In this document: one piece after another, positions 11,736 to 22,190 of the stretch | Layout of the letters: the number at the start of each line of letters is the position of its first letter | Position numbering within the stretch: the first letter of the stretch is position 1 | NCBI GenBank assembly: GCA_009760885.1 | Contig: CM019702.1 | Span: 53,419,282-53,483,281 of the forward strand | From: Achatina immaculata | Taxonomy: Eukaryota; Mollusca; Gastropoda; Stylommatophora; Achatinidae | DNA length: 64,000 nt | Reading direction: 5' to 3' | Position numbers and translations under genes: made by a program | Notes under the pieces: generated by a model | The model's database searches: none | Told to the model about the DNA's origin: nothing | What the model saw: only the letters and a program-made list of their open reading frames with translations

Positions 11736-12029
11736 GGTGGAAGTCACTAATGGTGAGGATTCATCCTCCTGGTCGAAAGCTCTGTCCTGGTCACAACAAG
11801 GAAAGGTAGAGTCCACGACCACAAAATGCTGAAGTCGGAGACACTAGATCAAGGCAGTCTAGATAGGCATCCGGCGGGGATGTATGCATATCCTAATCAC
11901 GCTGAGGTTTTCCGGTGAGAAAGTCCAACTCCGAAATGGAAGGGCAATCACCTCTCCTCCGTCGGTGATACATGTATCCCAAAACATGTCGAGGTTTTCC
12001 GGTGAGAAAGTCCAACTCTAGATCAAACT

Positions 12030-12240
12030 GGTGGAACGAAAACAACAGTGTCACGCAATCTCGCTTCTGAGACCTACCAAGAATACAGGCTCAAGCCGTC
12101 CGATTCTCTGAACCTCTTGTGGTCCTTTCGGGAACTCGTGTGGTCCTTTTGGGGACCACAGGACCAATATAGAACAACAGGTGTAAATTCAGTAGGATCA
12201 CAGGGCGGCCTTGGTGGTAGAAGCGAACGAAGAAGAATAA
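12030..12240 (+). mobile_element. Retroposon tail module with GAA end, composite A
   Basis: This roughly 210-bp module starts with GGTGGAACGAAAACAACAG and ends with GGTGGTAGAAGCGAACGAAG. It recurs at 32035-32243 and 53610-53805 as the end of the other composites and alone, in reverse, at 16213-16450, where the GAA tail is longer. Being the shared 3' end of long and short insertions is typical of 5'-truncated retroposons. Confidence 0.75.
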
Positions 12241-12960
12241 GTTTTCTTGTATGTCAGTTAATGAAAACCAAGAAAAGCGAATGTTTCAATAACATTTTTG
12301 TAGCATTCTATAAAAAACAGAAATAAATTGAGCGTCTTAAGTAGGAAATACTTTGATTCCGTAGAACAAGAGAACACAGTTACGGGAATAAAATAATGAA
12401 GATTGAAGTTGCAACAAATGATTCAGTCTTTTAAACTGGATAATGAATTAGCCTTTATTGGACGAACGACAGACCAGTAATAGGTAATTTTAGGATCATG
12501 TAGAAGATAACTTTCAACAAAGGCATGCACAATATACAACAGAGATATACGAATTTGCAAATTATCCTTACAGCGAACACATGGATAATAATGAAATATG
12601 TATCTGCTCAAAACTAACAAAAAGGTGTTGGATCAATGTATAGCAACAGATAACTGCGTCAGTGTCAGGTTCTCTATACTCAAGCAAATGGAAAGAAAGT
12701 ATGCGATAAGTTAATAAAAGTGCATTCGTGGTAAGAAAAAAATATGTTAAATAGTGTTTAAATTATATATTTGATTTTATAATTCCTCAAGTAATTCTGA
12801 ATATCTCTTGTTCTTATTGTGTTTGTTCAGTAAGAAGTGCAGTGTATTATCACATTTATTAAAACTTTATTATTCACATATTGAATTCCTCATCTAGAGA
12901 CAAAGTGCCCAATCTTAAAGCCAATAGATTTTTCATCACTATTAAAAAGAAGCTCTATGG
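12241..12960. repeat. Segment X, part after the composite (GPCR A 3' flank)
   Basis: Resumes segment X after the composite element. Toward 12840-12870 on the minus strand it offers TTTATT (AATAAA) sites that could serve as poly(A) signals for GPCR gene A. No other gene is seen. Confidence 0.6.
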
Positions 12961-12969
12961 CTTGTCTTT

Positions 12970-15493
12970 TTATTTGTTGTCTGTTGACTGCGCTCGAAAT
13001 ATAGCTCGTAAGGTTTCTCTGTATTTACTGCTCATGTGATAGTAAATAAAAATATTTGTTGATGAGTTCACAGACTGCAGGATACAGATGATTCCGAAAA
13101 GTATTATTCCAATTTTAAAGTATTTACCACCAAAGCAAAGCTCTGGTTCCAACGCTACAGCCAGCACGGTGATACAGAGAGGTGAAAAGCAAACAATAAA
13201 TAAAGTGGAAATCATGACAACCATCTTGGACACTTTCTGGTTACGGCTGGAGATTCTGTCAGCTTGTGCAGAAGCTGTGGACGTTTTTCTCCATTGTGTT
13301 TGCTTCTGTAATTGAACTACCAGTATCACAGTGCAGATTACGATGATGGCAAAAGCTGGCAATGGAATAATGAAATTATTTATGGCATAAGAAATGCTTT
13401 CAATGATTTTGCCATCATCCACAAAAACACGACCAAGGATAGTCTTATTTCTTAATGGAGAAAATTTCATTTCCAATTTACTGGCAGCGTACATAGGGGC
13501 TACAGTAGCCTGGAGAATGATGAATACAGTGACGTTAATGATGACCATCTTTTTTGACGACAGAAAGCTTTTCACCTGAATAAAAAAAAAGACATAAGAG
13601 AAAAAAAATTAATCTTTCTTTCTCTCTCTCTCTCTCTCTATCTGTCTGTCTCTTTCTTTGTTTTTTTCTTTCTTTCTTTCTTGTTTCTGTCTTTCCTCTT
13701 CTTTCTTTACTTTTTCTATATTTCTTCACCTTTACAATCCGTCGCACATCAGTGACACATATACTTATTGACGTTTTCTAAATTACCACTTTGTAAAAAT
13801 TTAGCATGGATAGTAAGTTACAAGGAGGTTTTTATGTTCGAGACAGCAGATTTTCTTTCCGTTTGTTAAACTAAAGAAACAGTAATATAGGCATTGGTAT
13901 TGTTATATCTATTCATCGAAATGTATCTGTCTTCCTTTCTAAGCAAGATCTATATAATTTTCTACTTGAGAAACAATTATATCATTTGAAAATAATAAAC
14001 AGCCTGAATAAAACAACATAAGATGCGCATACATTACAAAATTAAAAACGTAGTTCTCAACCTTTAACGGTGCTATTATGCACAAACATCTTTCCAGGGT
14101 GATTACTGCTGTGATCCAGCTGCTAATTCGAGTGAAGGCTGTATGAGGTATTGTAAAGACGAAGAAACTAACTTCTAATGGGTCCAAAGGCAAGTCGGCT
14201 GCAATCATTGATGGGTTGAACATAACATTTACTCCCACGAGTGTTATAAGTGAGCCAAGGTCAGAAACGGCGAGACCTTTGTATGAATACAATTGCATTA
14301 AAGTTATTAAAATATAAAGTTTAAGTAATTCTCTTACACAGAGAATATGCTACATTAAAAAAAAGAAATGTTTATTGCCATTTCAATTGGTGTATAATAT
14401 TTTCCCCAGCTATACTGGCCATCGCCAAATAGAGATTTTTCGTAATTGATAATTTTTTTGTGATGAAGTGTCTTTTTATTTATGGCAAAGACATGCTTGA
14501 CATGAGAATCCCAGAATCCCGTCGATGGGAACGAGATCGAAAGTTGAATTTCCAGAAGACATGTGTTGGGGTCACTCTTCTTCGTTGAGGACAGTCTGAC
14601 AGAAACATTGTACCTGGACTTGCGGGAGAGTTGGTTAATGTCACAACTTGCAGACGAGGAGGAAAATGAGTTCATTTTCCAACAACACGGGGAATCACGC
14701 TATTGCTATTTGAAGGTCTAGGAGTATCTACATGAAGACCTGCCAGTTCAGTGCTTTGGTCGTCTGGCGAAGGTCCACCACGTGGTTGCGTGCAAATACA
14801 CTGCAGGAATTGTGAAGGGACATCAACATCGACATCAAGAATGCCACACAATATATGATTGAGAGGCACCCGGGCATATGCCTTACCAGATGTGGGTCGC
14901 ATACACAATGTATTAAAGGCATATATTTTTCATTGAAACACTGGTAATATCATGTATTCTGTTCAGTGAGGGTGATAATCAGATATTTCAAGATTAATTA
15001 ATAATTTATCAATTCTCACTTTAATAAACACTCACAAAGGCACATTTTATAGAGTGTCAACATGCAGTCTGCGACTCACGGATGATATATTTGCGTCAGG
15101 GTTAGCGAACCATAGCTGACCAAGACGCTGTCCCAATTCTCCGTTGGCAACCCCAGAAAAAGGCATAGCACGCATAAGAAGGCAGGGATGGGCATAGTCC
15201 TCATGGTGGTGGAATCTGATGAAGATGTAGTGCACATCCCGTGGTGTTATACTGTACACCGTGACTAAAAATGTACAGGCCGTAATCCAATACAACGCCG
15301 ATACGATGCTGTACCAAGACACCTCTATAACATCGAATACAAAAAACAACAGCTAACTGTTATATGGAGGGAGCAGAAGGTAAGAGAACACGACACTGAT
15401 ATATATATATATATATGCATACATATCATTATATATATATATATATACAGAATATTTGGAAAATAATACTAATTTAATCTTCACACACACAAT

Positions 15494-15541
<48 letters not shown>

Positions 15542-16018
15542 ATTTGGAAAATAATACTAATTTAATCTTCACACACACAATACATGATATATATATATAC
15601 ATATATATATTTATATTTATATTATTTTCCAAATAGTTTGCCTCATCTTTCAGTTCTCATTTCTATGTCATAGTTATGATCGTATTATGCACTCAGATTT
15701 TCATTTTAAACACTAGGTTCAATTTTAAAACACATTAAATATCACTGTATATATTGTTTTAAAAAGTATGTTCTTCTTACCAAGTAGACTGATGTTGACA
15801 GAATCTTTGAAATCCTGTCTGATGAAACATATGATATTGATGACATTTGTCACCATACCAGATACTCCAATGAACTGACACACCACTCCATAGACAACCC
15901 ACGTGAAGGTTAACATTGCTTCATCACTGATTCCAGAGCCATCAGTTATTTTCTGTTGCTGATATTCTGATTTCTCCACTGACTGGAGGATTATTGTTAC
16001 CTCAGTTTTTATCTCCAT
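12970..16018 (-). CDS. Chemosensory-type class A GPCR, gene A (3 exons)
   Basis: Exon 1 is 15781-16018, exon 2 14062-14276 and exon 3 12970-13575; the joined protein has 352 residues. The first intron is phase 1 (donor GTAAGAAG), the second phase 0 (donor GTTGAG, acceptor with a long T run and ATTCAG). ATG at 16018 is the first in frame. Seven membrane segments fit residues 36-65, 81-105, 115-140, 161-180, 217-241, 265-293 and 304-329. D85 in transmembrane 2, ERC at 141-143 in place of DRY, CFSP at 280-283 and NSSTNIFIYY at 321-330 mark it as rhodopsin-like; NSS-NIFIYY followed by MSSKYR is typical of gastropod chemosensory receptors. NKT at 194-196 in loop 2 is a possible glycosylation site. 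The usual disulfide cysteines at the top of transmembrane 3 and in loop 2 are absent. The ligand is unknown. The stop codon overlaps an AATAAA. Confidence 0.85.
13600..13690. repeat. Polypyrimidine tract in intron 2 of gene A
   Basis: CT and TTTC repeats lie just upstream of the exon 3 acceptor on the gene strand (as purines on that strand). Counterparts of different length are at 33205-33290 and 54828-54935, so it is unstable between copies. Confidence 0.85.
14540..14935 (+). pseudogene. DDE transposase remnant in intron 1 of gene A
   Basis: The plus strand, opposite to the GPCR, reads YLDLRESWLMSQLADEEE, then EFIFQQHGESRYCY and, after one stop, EYLHEDLPVQCFGR. This matches the order YLDML-LMPQL, FxQQDGAPPH, and V-YLN-P-RWIGR of mariner-related DDE transposases, with the catalytic D of QQDG replaced by H. 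A frameshifted C-terminal block follows (ATQYMIERHPGICLTRC). The element is long dead; its presence in all copies shows it predates the array. Confidence 0.6.
15047..15349 (-). other. Conserved unidentified reading frame in intron 1 of gene A
   Basis: A 100-codon frame that is partly kept at 34685-34930 and as a shorter, broken form near 56330-56500. Shared parts are RITA-TFLV, YIFIR-HHH, MRAMPF-G and ANGELG-R-GQLW. It does not extend the GPCR, whose exons 1 and 2 join in phase without it. I do not recognise the family. It may be part of the same dead transposon or a retained gene fragment; the level of conservation is no higher than that of the surrounding intron. Confidence 0.3.
15399..15622. 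repeat. TA microsatellites within a 91-bp tandem duplication
   Basis: Several TA tracts separated by two nearly identical copies of a stretch beginning AATATTTGGAAAATAAT (about 15451 and 15541). Unit B has a single copy of this stretch and unit C a residue. It lies in intron 1 of gene A. Confidence 0.85.
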
Positions 16019-16212
16019 CACTGATTCCGTTATGTCAAAAGATATGTGATTCTGGACAGTTCAGAATGTCAGTACTACCTCCCCAGCATCCGCGTGCCGC
16101 ATTACAGAAAAGAAAAGAAAGAAAAATATATGTATATAATTCATTCTAATTACGATCTTCATAAACGTAAACACTCATCTCCGGAGACAAGTTTACCTTG
16201 CACTAAATTTAT

Positions 16213-16450
16213 TATCTTCTTCTTCTTCTTCTTCGTTCACTTCTACCACCAAAAACCGCACTGTGAACCTACTGAATTCACGCCTGTGGTCCTCGTTAGG
16301 TCCCGTGGTCCCCTGTGTGGTCCAAAATAGACCACACGATATCCACGAAAGGACCACAAGAGATTCAGAGTGTCACAGTGCTTTAGCCTGTATTCTTGGT
16401 GGGTCTCGGAAGCGGGATTGCGTGACACCGTGGTTTTCATTGCACCAGTT
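16213..16450 (-). mobile_element. Solo retroposon tail insertion with 31-bp target duplication
   Basis: This 238-bp insertion is the reverse complement of the composite tail module (compare 12030-12240), ending on its own strand with about seven GAA units. Identical 31-bp sequences flank it at 16182-16212 and 16451-16481. The paralogous sites at 35925-35955 and 57170-57200 carry one uninterrupted copy of that sequence, so the insertion is private to unit A and younger than the duplication. It lies about 165 bp upstream of the start codon of GPCR gene A. Confidence 0.9.
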
Positions 16451-16794
16451 CGGAGACAAGTTTACCTTGCACTAAATTTATCATCGAAAATTATGGAAAT
16501 ATGTGGCATTATATTACTCCTTATAAAGTTTGTTTTAATCTTAATTTGTGTATAAAATAAATGTTAAACGTGTAAATTTTCCTCAAAAGGCGTTTGTTAG
16601 TAATATTTAAACAGAGAATTCGTTGCTTTATTTAAAAAAAACATCTAAGAGAAAAACGAAGCGTTTATAAGAAAATGTGAAATATTAAAAATGAATTCCC
16701 TCAAGAAATATAAAAAATCTTTTATTTGATTAGTTGTAAACAGCTTGGTTAGACCATATTCCTGAAATACTCTACAAAATTATATATTCCATAA

Positions 16795-16915
16795 ACTACT
16801 CTAATACGTATTCTTCTATTCTAATACTTATTCTTCTACTCTAATATTTATTCTTTTACTCTAATGCTTATTCTTCTACTCTAATATTTATTCTTCTGTC
16901 CTAATACTTATTATT
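16795..16915. repeat. 20-bp minisatellite, unit A (about 6 copies)
   Basis: The repeat is close to CTAATACTTATTCTTCTACT, with substitutions between copies. Counterparts at 36275-36392 have about 6 copies and at 57509-57711 about 10. Confidence 0.85.
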
Positions 16916-16979
16916 CAGTCTACGACTTTACAGTAGTTATACTTTGATTTATATTATTGTCATAGTATAAATTATAGTG

Positions 16980-18850
16980 TATCTCTATAGGATGGATAAA
17001 AGTATTGCGACTGCAGTAAAACTGGTTTAAATAATAAAAATAGATAGAGGTGTATGGTGTAGTTTTACAAAGTGAGGGAAGGAGTGAGTAAAGTGAGAAA
17101 AACGAATAGAAAGTATGAGGTTGTACAAATAAAAACACAATATCCGATATTTCGGCGTGAGCTTTTTTTCGAGAATTACATGCACAAACGAGACCAAAAA
17201 AAAACAACAACAACAACGAAGAACGTATCTTAATATTGCCTCCTCCAGAAGTAGGAAATAGAGAAATGTGTGTCTTAGAAGGATCATGCGGGCCACACAA
17301 AGGATACCCGACAGAGCCAATCGTAAAGAAGAGGTGGAGAGGAGGAAAACAAGTGGTAGAAAGGGGTAGCCACTAGAAAAGAGGTGTCTCTGGGAAGGAA
17401 AAGGGGACGTGGAGAGATAATGAATGAGGAACATAAACACCTGCAGGGAGAAAATGTGAAACTGGTGAATAGGACAAGATCCTATAAACACCATTATGTT
17501 ACCACAGAAGAAAAGAGGGTGGCGGTAGGGAGGGGTAGCTTGGAGAAAGAAAGTAGATTTTTAAAAAATATATCGAACTCACAAACTAAATAAGTTACAG
17601 AAAGCTGAAGACATTGTTAAATCCAGCTTGGTGGAGACAGCAAGCCTAGAAAATAAGGCGCTGTACTAGGACCCTCCGAGATCGTACATCAGCAGAACAA
17701 GAGCGGATTGCACTACCAGAAATGTCCTCTTTTCCCCTTTGGTTGCTAAGGCAAAAATGTTTAGCCACATGTGTCCAGGCCTTGTTCGAAATATCATTAA
17801 GATGCTGGCGAAATCGGTCTCCTAAGCGTAATCCAGTCTCTATTATGTACTTAAAACTACAACGTTTGCACATAATAGCATAAATAACATTGCGTGAAGT
17901 ACAGGTGAAACCCTCCTGAACTGAAAACGTGGACTAAGGGAAGGAGATCTGGCTAGCCTCGACGACAAATGGACAAGTGTTGTATCTACGCCATCCGCAA
18001 CGTCTGGTACCATAAAAAGTGTCATCTGTCTTAAGGTGACTACGGATTAAAAGGTCCCTGAGATTTTTGTCCCGTCTGTAAGCTACCAACTGGGGATTCC
18101 CCAAAATGTTCACGTGTATCAGGCTCGGTCTGGATGAGATGGAGATGGCGAAACAGTATATTTTTAACTGCCAAGCTATGAGAGTGGTGCGTGAGTACCA
18201 GTTTAATGCTGTCCGAGCTACAGTGAGTGAGTGAATGCTTGTTGCCGCGATATATGGCTGATGCGTTTCCAAGATGACGAGAGAAAATGTTCTGGATAGT
18301 GCTACCGTCTTTTCTTCTCTGGTAACATACTGGTGTTTATAGGGTCTTGTTCTATTCACCAGCTTCACATTTTCTCCCTACAGGTGTTTATTGTCTTCAT
18401 TTATTATCTCTCCGCGCGTCCCCTTCGCCCCACCGACACCTCCTCTAGCGGTTATCATGTTTGTATTGCCTTTCTCCCACCCCTTTCTACCTCTTGTTTT
18501 CATCTTCTCTCTCCACCTCTTCTTTACTATTGGCTATATCAGGTATCCTTTGTGTGGCCCGCGTGGTCCTTCTAAGACACGCATTTTTCTGTTTCCTACT
18601 TCTGGAGGAGGCCATTATTAAGATAAATTCTTCGGGTTTTTTTTTTTGTCTCGTTGTGCATGTAATCCTCGAAAAATACTCCCTTCAAAATATCGGATGT
18701 TGTACGTTTTTCATTTATACATTATCATACTTTCTATTCGTTTTTTATCACTTTACTCACTCCCTAACTTACTTTAAAAAACTACACCATACACCTCTAT
18801 CTATTTTTATTATTTATAGTATGGACACTCTTGCGAGAACTTTTTGTTTT
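16980..18850 (-). mobile_element. Penelope-like element fragment with inverted arms, unit A
   Basis: A core at about 17640-18290 lies between inverted arms at about 16985-17535 and 18300-18850. The minus-strand core reads LVAYRRDKNLRDLLIRSHLK, the CNTCPFVVEASQISFP cysteine block, then CKRCSFKYIIETGLRLGDRF and VAKHFCLSNQRGKEDI, with some frameshifts. These match the linker and GIY-YIG endonuclease end of Penelope-like retroelements; the reverse transcriptase core is missing. Inverted terminal repeats are known in this group. Many long reading frames over the arms are shadows of this structure. Confidence 0.75.
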
Positions 18851-18879
18851 CAGTTTAATCTGATATTCATCCATCCATG

Positions 18880-19090
18880 CCTTTTTTTCCCTCATCTGGG
18901 ACAGAGGTCAACGACAAGGGCTCTTCTTTTATTTTGATCTCGGTCTGCTCTATGCGTTGTCCATCTTTCTAATCTCTGAATCAAGGCCTCTTCTCCATGT
19001 ATTTCTAGTACTTCATTGTTTCATCTTACCCTGGTCATCAGAAATGTTCTGTCTCAAACCACGTTGAAAAATTCTCCCGTTAAATGTGTA
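18880..19090 (-). mobile_element. LINE C-terminal remnant, module copy
   Basis: Similar to 24060-24310, 37775-37985, 46035-46300 and 59690-59895. In the best copy (24060-24260, minus strand) it reads DYTWRLIEGAAQDKNKRRAI followed by VADILPRQG and a stop, resembling the last residues of non-LTR retrotransposon proteins. It is an ancient remnant carried within the repeated spacer module. Confidence 0.4.
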
Positions 19091-20540
19091 TGATATTATG
19101 AAGCATGCCTCCAGCACAAACTAATCTTCTCTGTCACTTTCAGAAGCACTATAATGCCTTAGTGTTAATATCAAAGTTTATTTTAAAATCTTTCACGCGC
19201 AGTACACTTTACAACGATTCTACATTTGCCTTATAAACTAACCTTGCAAGGGCCTGCAATTGTATGAATAATATTTACTTTCATGAAATATGTTTGCGTT
19301 CTTTATTTAAATATTAATAGTGTCTTCTTATCACTTTATATCTATTTTTGTATTACCGAAAAATTAAATAAGTAACATATAGATTGACAAGTTAGATAAC
19401 AGTGTGAAATTAGGCATTTGCGAGAATACAGCGTGATAAACCTGTTGAATTTGTGCCACTGAAGGAAATCGTAAACAAAGTAAATAACTTGCCATTATTG
19501 AATTATCAAAATAATTACAGCATTTTGTTTCAAAGTTACCCGTATAATTTAAATGTTTGACATGTTACTACTCTACGATGTCCACAGTTTCTAATCTGAC
19601 ATAATGTTGGTCTCTTCAACTTAAATATAGGTGTATTTTTTTAATAACAGATTCATAAATACCAATTTTTCTTTACATAAATTATATCTAAATTACTGTA
19701 CTGAATATACAATATTTAAATAGCACCATCGACGAATTATTAGCTGCCTTACCTTTAATCATTCTAAACCTCGCTATCAGTCTATAGTAGGCTTTACACT
19801 AAAAGTTAGCTTGTCATCTCTAAGGTAGTGCATCAAAATTGGTTTTCTTTATATTCCGGTGGCGTCAAGAAGCTCAATTCAAGACCACAGTTCATGTAAA
19901 AGTCTGTCATAAGACTAAGTAGCGCAAGATGATGACTATCAATTGTATTTATGAGAAACTATTTTTCACTAACTTATATGTACTGTCAAAATGTCTGCGA
20001 TCTTCTTTATCAAAAACTTACATTTCAAGTTCAACAAACATGATTATTTTTAAAGAAGGAGAAACTGTTTTCATGGAGAAAATAATTATTTTACAGATAG
20101 AAAGAAAATGCAAGGGAAAGATCGCGCAGAATCAAACATCAAAGACTAAGGATATCCATTTGTGTAAATCTACCAATATTTCGTATTCAGTCACATTATG
20201 TCTGACCATGGATATCAGTCCCTTGCTAGAAACCTGACAATGTGTGCTTAGAATGTCATCATGCTAAGTTTAATCTTCTAATTCTGTATATAGTAATTCA
20301 GGAATAAAAAAACTGTCGTCATCCAGTTATGTAGGAATATGTTCTCCTGATGCGGCTGTTCAGACTACAAGGGGTTTACATTTCCAATAGTTTTAAAGTT
20401 ATTTGCCTGAAATGTCCGACGCTTTTCTCAGATCCGACGAGAAGTGTCATGGGATTTTTTGGAAGGTGAAGAATGGAGGTGGTCTTAAAATGACACTGAT
20501 TCAAAACTCATACTTTTACCTTTAAGGTTTGTCTCAATGG
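19090..20540. repeat. AT-rich spacer module
   Basis: Same module as 1700-3150. A plus-strand frame of 102 codons at 19929-20237 is nearly unchanged at 38803-39111 but shortened at 60773-60970, and its AT-rich composition and the equal similarity of the flanks argue against a gene. Confidence 0.6.
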
Positions 20541-20555
20541 TAATACATTTTAAAA

Positions 20556-21138
20556 TTGAAGAGTATCCATACAAATTTAGAAGTAGCTTCAAACATAATA
20601 TGGAAGTCTACAGCTATCAAACAATGGCACAGATTAGTGAAACCAAAGTGTCTTTATGACATAAATGTGCTTTTGATTCAGAATACATGTCAACTTTTTT
20701 TCATTGTGTGGTTGTTTATGGCATCAGATAATTATGTTTCGGATATGACAGAAGTGAACTTTTCACTAGCAGAAAGAAGCACTATTGAAATCCAGAGATT
20801 TGCCTAACAATGAGCAGTAGTGTTCTGAGAAAGATAAATCACTGTGAGTAGGAGAAAAGCACTATGAGAAGGATGTGGGGAGAGTCATTATATGGTACTG
20901 TGTGTCTGCTGTTCTGGAAGAAGGAAGTAGTGGCCCCAGACGGAATCAGAAGGAGCTGAGTTCAGGTTTTACGCAAGTCTATGAAATTAACACTACTTTT
21001 GTAGTGCATTTTCTACTGAAAGAAGTAATTGCATTTGATTCCCTTTATACTTTGATAGACTTTCAAGCATACACAGAGTTACGCCCAATACAACGAATAA
21101 AGGATCTTATAGAATGTTTGCATTTGCCAGACACTTGA
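20556..21138 (+). other. Two short conserved frames, identity unknown
   Basis: Frames at 20556-20807 and 20875-21138 have close relatives near 26606-26947, 39480-40050 and 61370-61935. Shared parts are NFSLAERSTIEIQRF and SSGFTQVYEI followed by VVHFLLKEVIA. The second frame has an in-frame stop in unit B, and no family is recognised. I regard them as probably non-coding repeat sequence. Confidence 0.25.
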
Positions 21139-21429
21139 ACTTGCTATGTATGTGATCGCCTGAGTTCTAAGGATTCTATTTAACATTATGGCTTTTTAGA
21201 TGTCTGCTTATTGTGCTGTGTTTGTTTCTATGGTGTTATGTATTGTTCTTAAGGTGGTTGCAACTGTTCTGCATTCATCTAAATTTTGTTGTTCTGTTTC
21301 TAGTGTGTTTCTCCAGCATAGGAAACATCGTGCCACGTTTCTGTGTATTTGTCTGTGTGTCATGGGTGTTATATTGTATACGAGGCTGAATGTAATTAAA
21401 ACGTTTATGTTCCTAATTATCAAGTAGAC

Positions 21430-21631
21430 TCATGTTGATTTCTGTCCTTAATGAAACAGACGATATTGACGACAATTGTCACAATATCAAAGATCCCAAT
21501 TAACTGACACAGGACTCCGTAGACAATCCAAGTGAAAATTAGCATTGCTTTATCACACTTATTTTCTAGTGCTGATGTACTAATTTCTACAATGAATGGA
21601 GTATAAATATTGGCTCAGTTTTTATCTCCAT
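21430..21631 (-). pseudogene. Orphan GPCR exon 1, unit A
   Basis: Similar to exon 1 of the intact GPCR genes: it begins MEIKTEPIFIL and contains remains of the first membrane segment. It has stops and a 31-bp deletion (shared with unit C). The splice donor reads GATAAT where the intact genes have GGTAAG. No matching exon 2 or 3 follows on the minus strand before the Penelope fragment. Confidence 0.75.
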
Positions 21632-22190
21632 CACTTATTCCATTATGTCAAAGATGAATCATACATGATGTTAGTTCTAGACAGTTCAAAATATCAGTAT
21701 TACCTCTACATCATTTTTTGTGCGGCATTAGGTAAAAAAAGAAAGAACAATTCTTCTGTTTTTAACTAATTCTACTTACATGCTTCAGAAACGTAAACAC
21801 TCATCCGCGGAGACAAGTTTATCTTGTACTGAATATATTACCTAGAGAGTGTGGAAATATATGACGTTATATTACGCCTTATAAATTTCGTTTTGATCTT
21901 AGTTTTTGTATAAAGTAAATGTTAAACGAATACATTTTTCTCAATATTTATTTGTTAGTAATAATTAAACTATGATATCGTCGCTTAATTAACAAAATAT
22001 ATGGGAATAACGTAGTGCTTGTAGGAAAAGTATTTCATCAGTTTTAAACGGCTGGAATAGTTCATCTTTCTGCCTTACTCTACAAGATCATATATTCCAT
22101 TAACAATAATTATCATTCATTCTGGGACTTTACAGTAGTTATACTTTGATTTATATTCATTGTGGAAGGATAAAATGTAGTGTATCTCTA

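Larger units (their letters stand above)
9652..12240 (+). mobile_element. rDNA-derived composite retroposon, unit A
   Basis: About 2.6 kb inserted into segment X. The 15-bp sequence TTTCTTGTATGTCAG stands immediately before it (about 9637-9651) and again at its end (about 12243-12257), after which X resumes where it left off; uninterrupted X is seen at 4990, 29300 and 50930. Parts in order: apparent 5' external transcribed spacer, the first third of 18S rRNA split by a LINE 3' end, repeats of unknown origin, three 107-bp tandem repeats, and a tail ending in GAA units. The flanking duplication and tail suggest insertion by target-primed reverse transcription. Copies stand in units B and C. Confidence 0.7.

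Noticed and set aside
15047..15349. Extra exon of GPCR gene A
   Set aside because: Exons 1 and 2 join exactly in phase 1 to give a continuous transmembrane 1-2 region; an exon here would disrupt it.
17027..17494. Minus-strand frame of 155 codons rich in F, L, S and H, and its partners at 18333-18937 and 59092-59484
   Set aside because: They are readings of the inverted arms of the Penelope structure, differ between units and have low-complexity composition.
19031..19060. Possible hammerhead ribozyme core (TCATCAG on plus, CTGATGA on minus) as found in Penelope-like terminal repeats
   Set aside because: The conserved GAAA is near, but no acceptable stem II or stem III pairing could be made, and some module copies lack the CTGATGA.
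19929..20237. 102-codon frame nearly identical at 38803-39111
   Set aside because: Flanking non-coding sequence is equally conserved and the unit C counterpart is disrupted, so identity reflects recent duplication.
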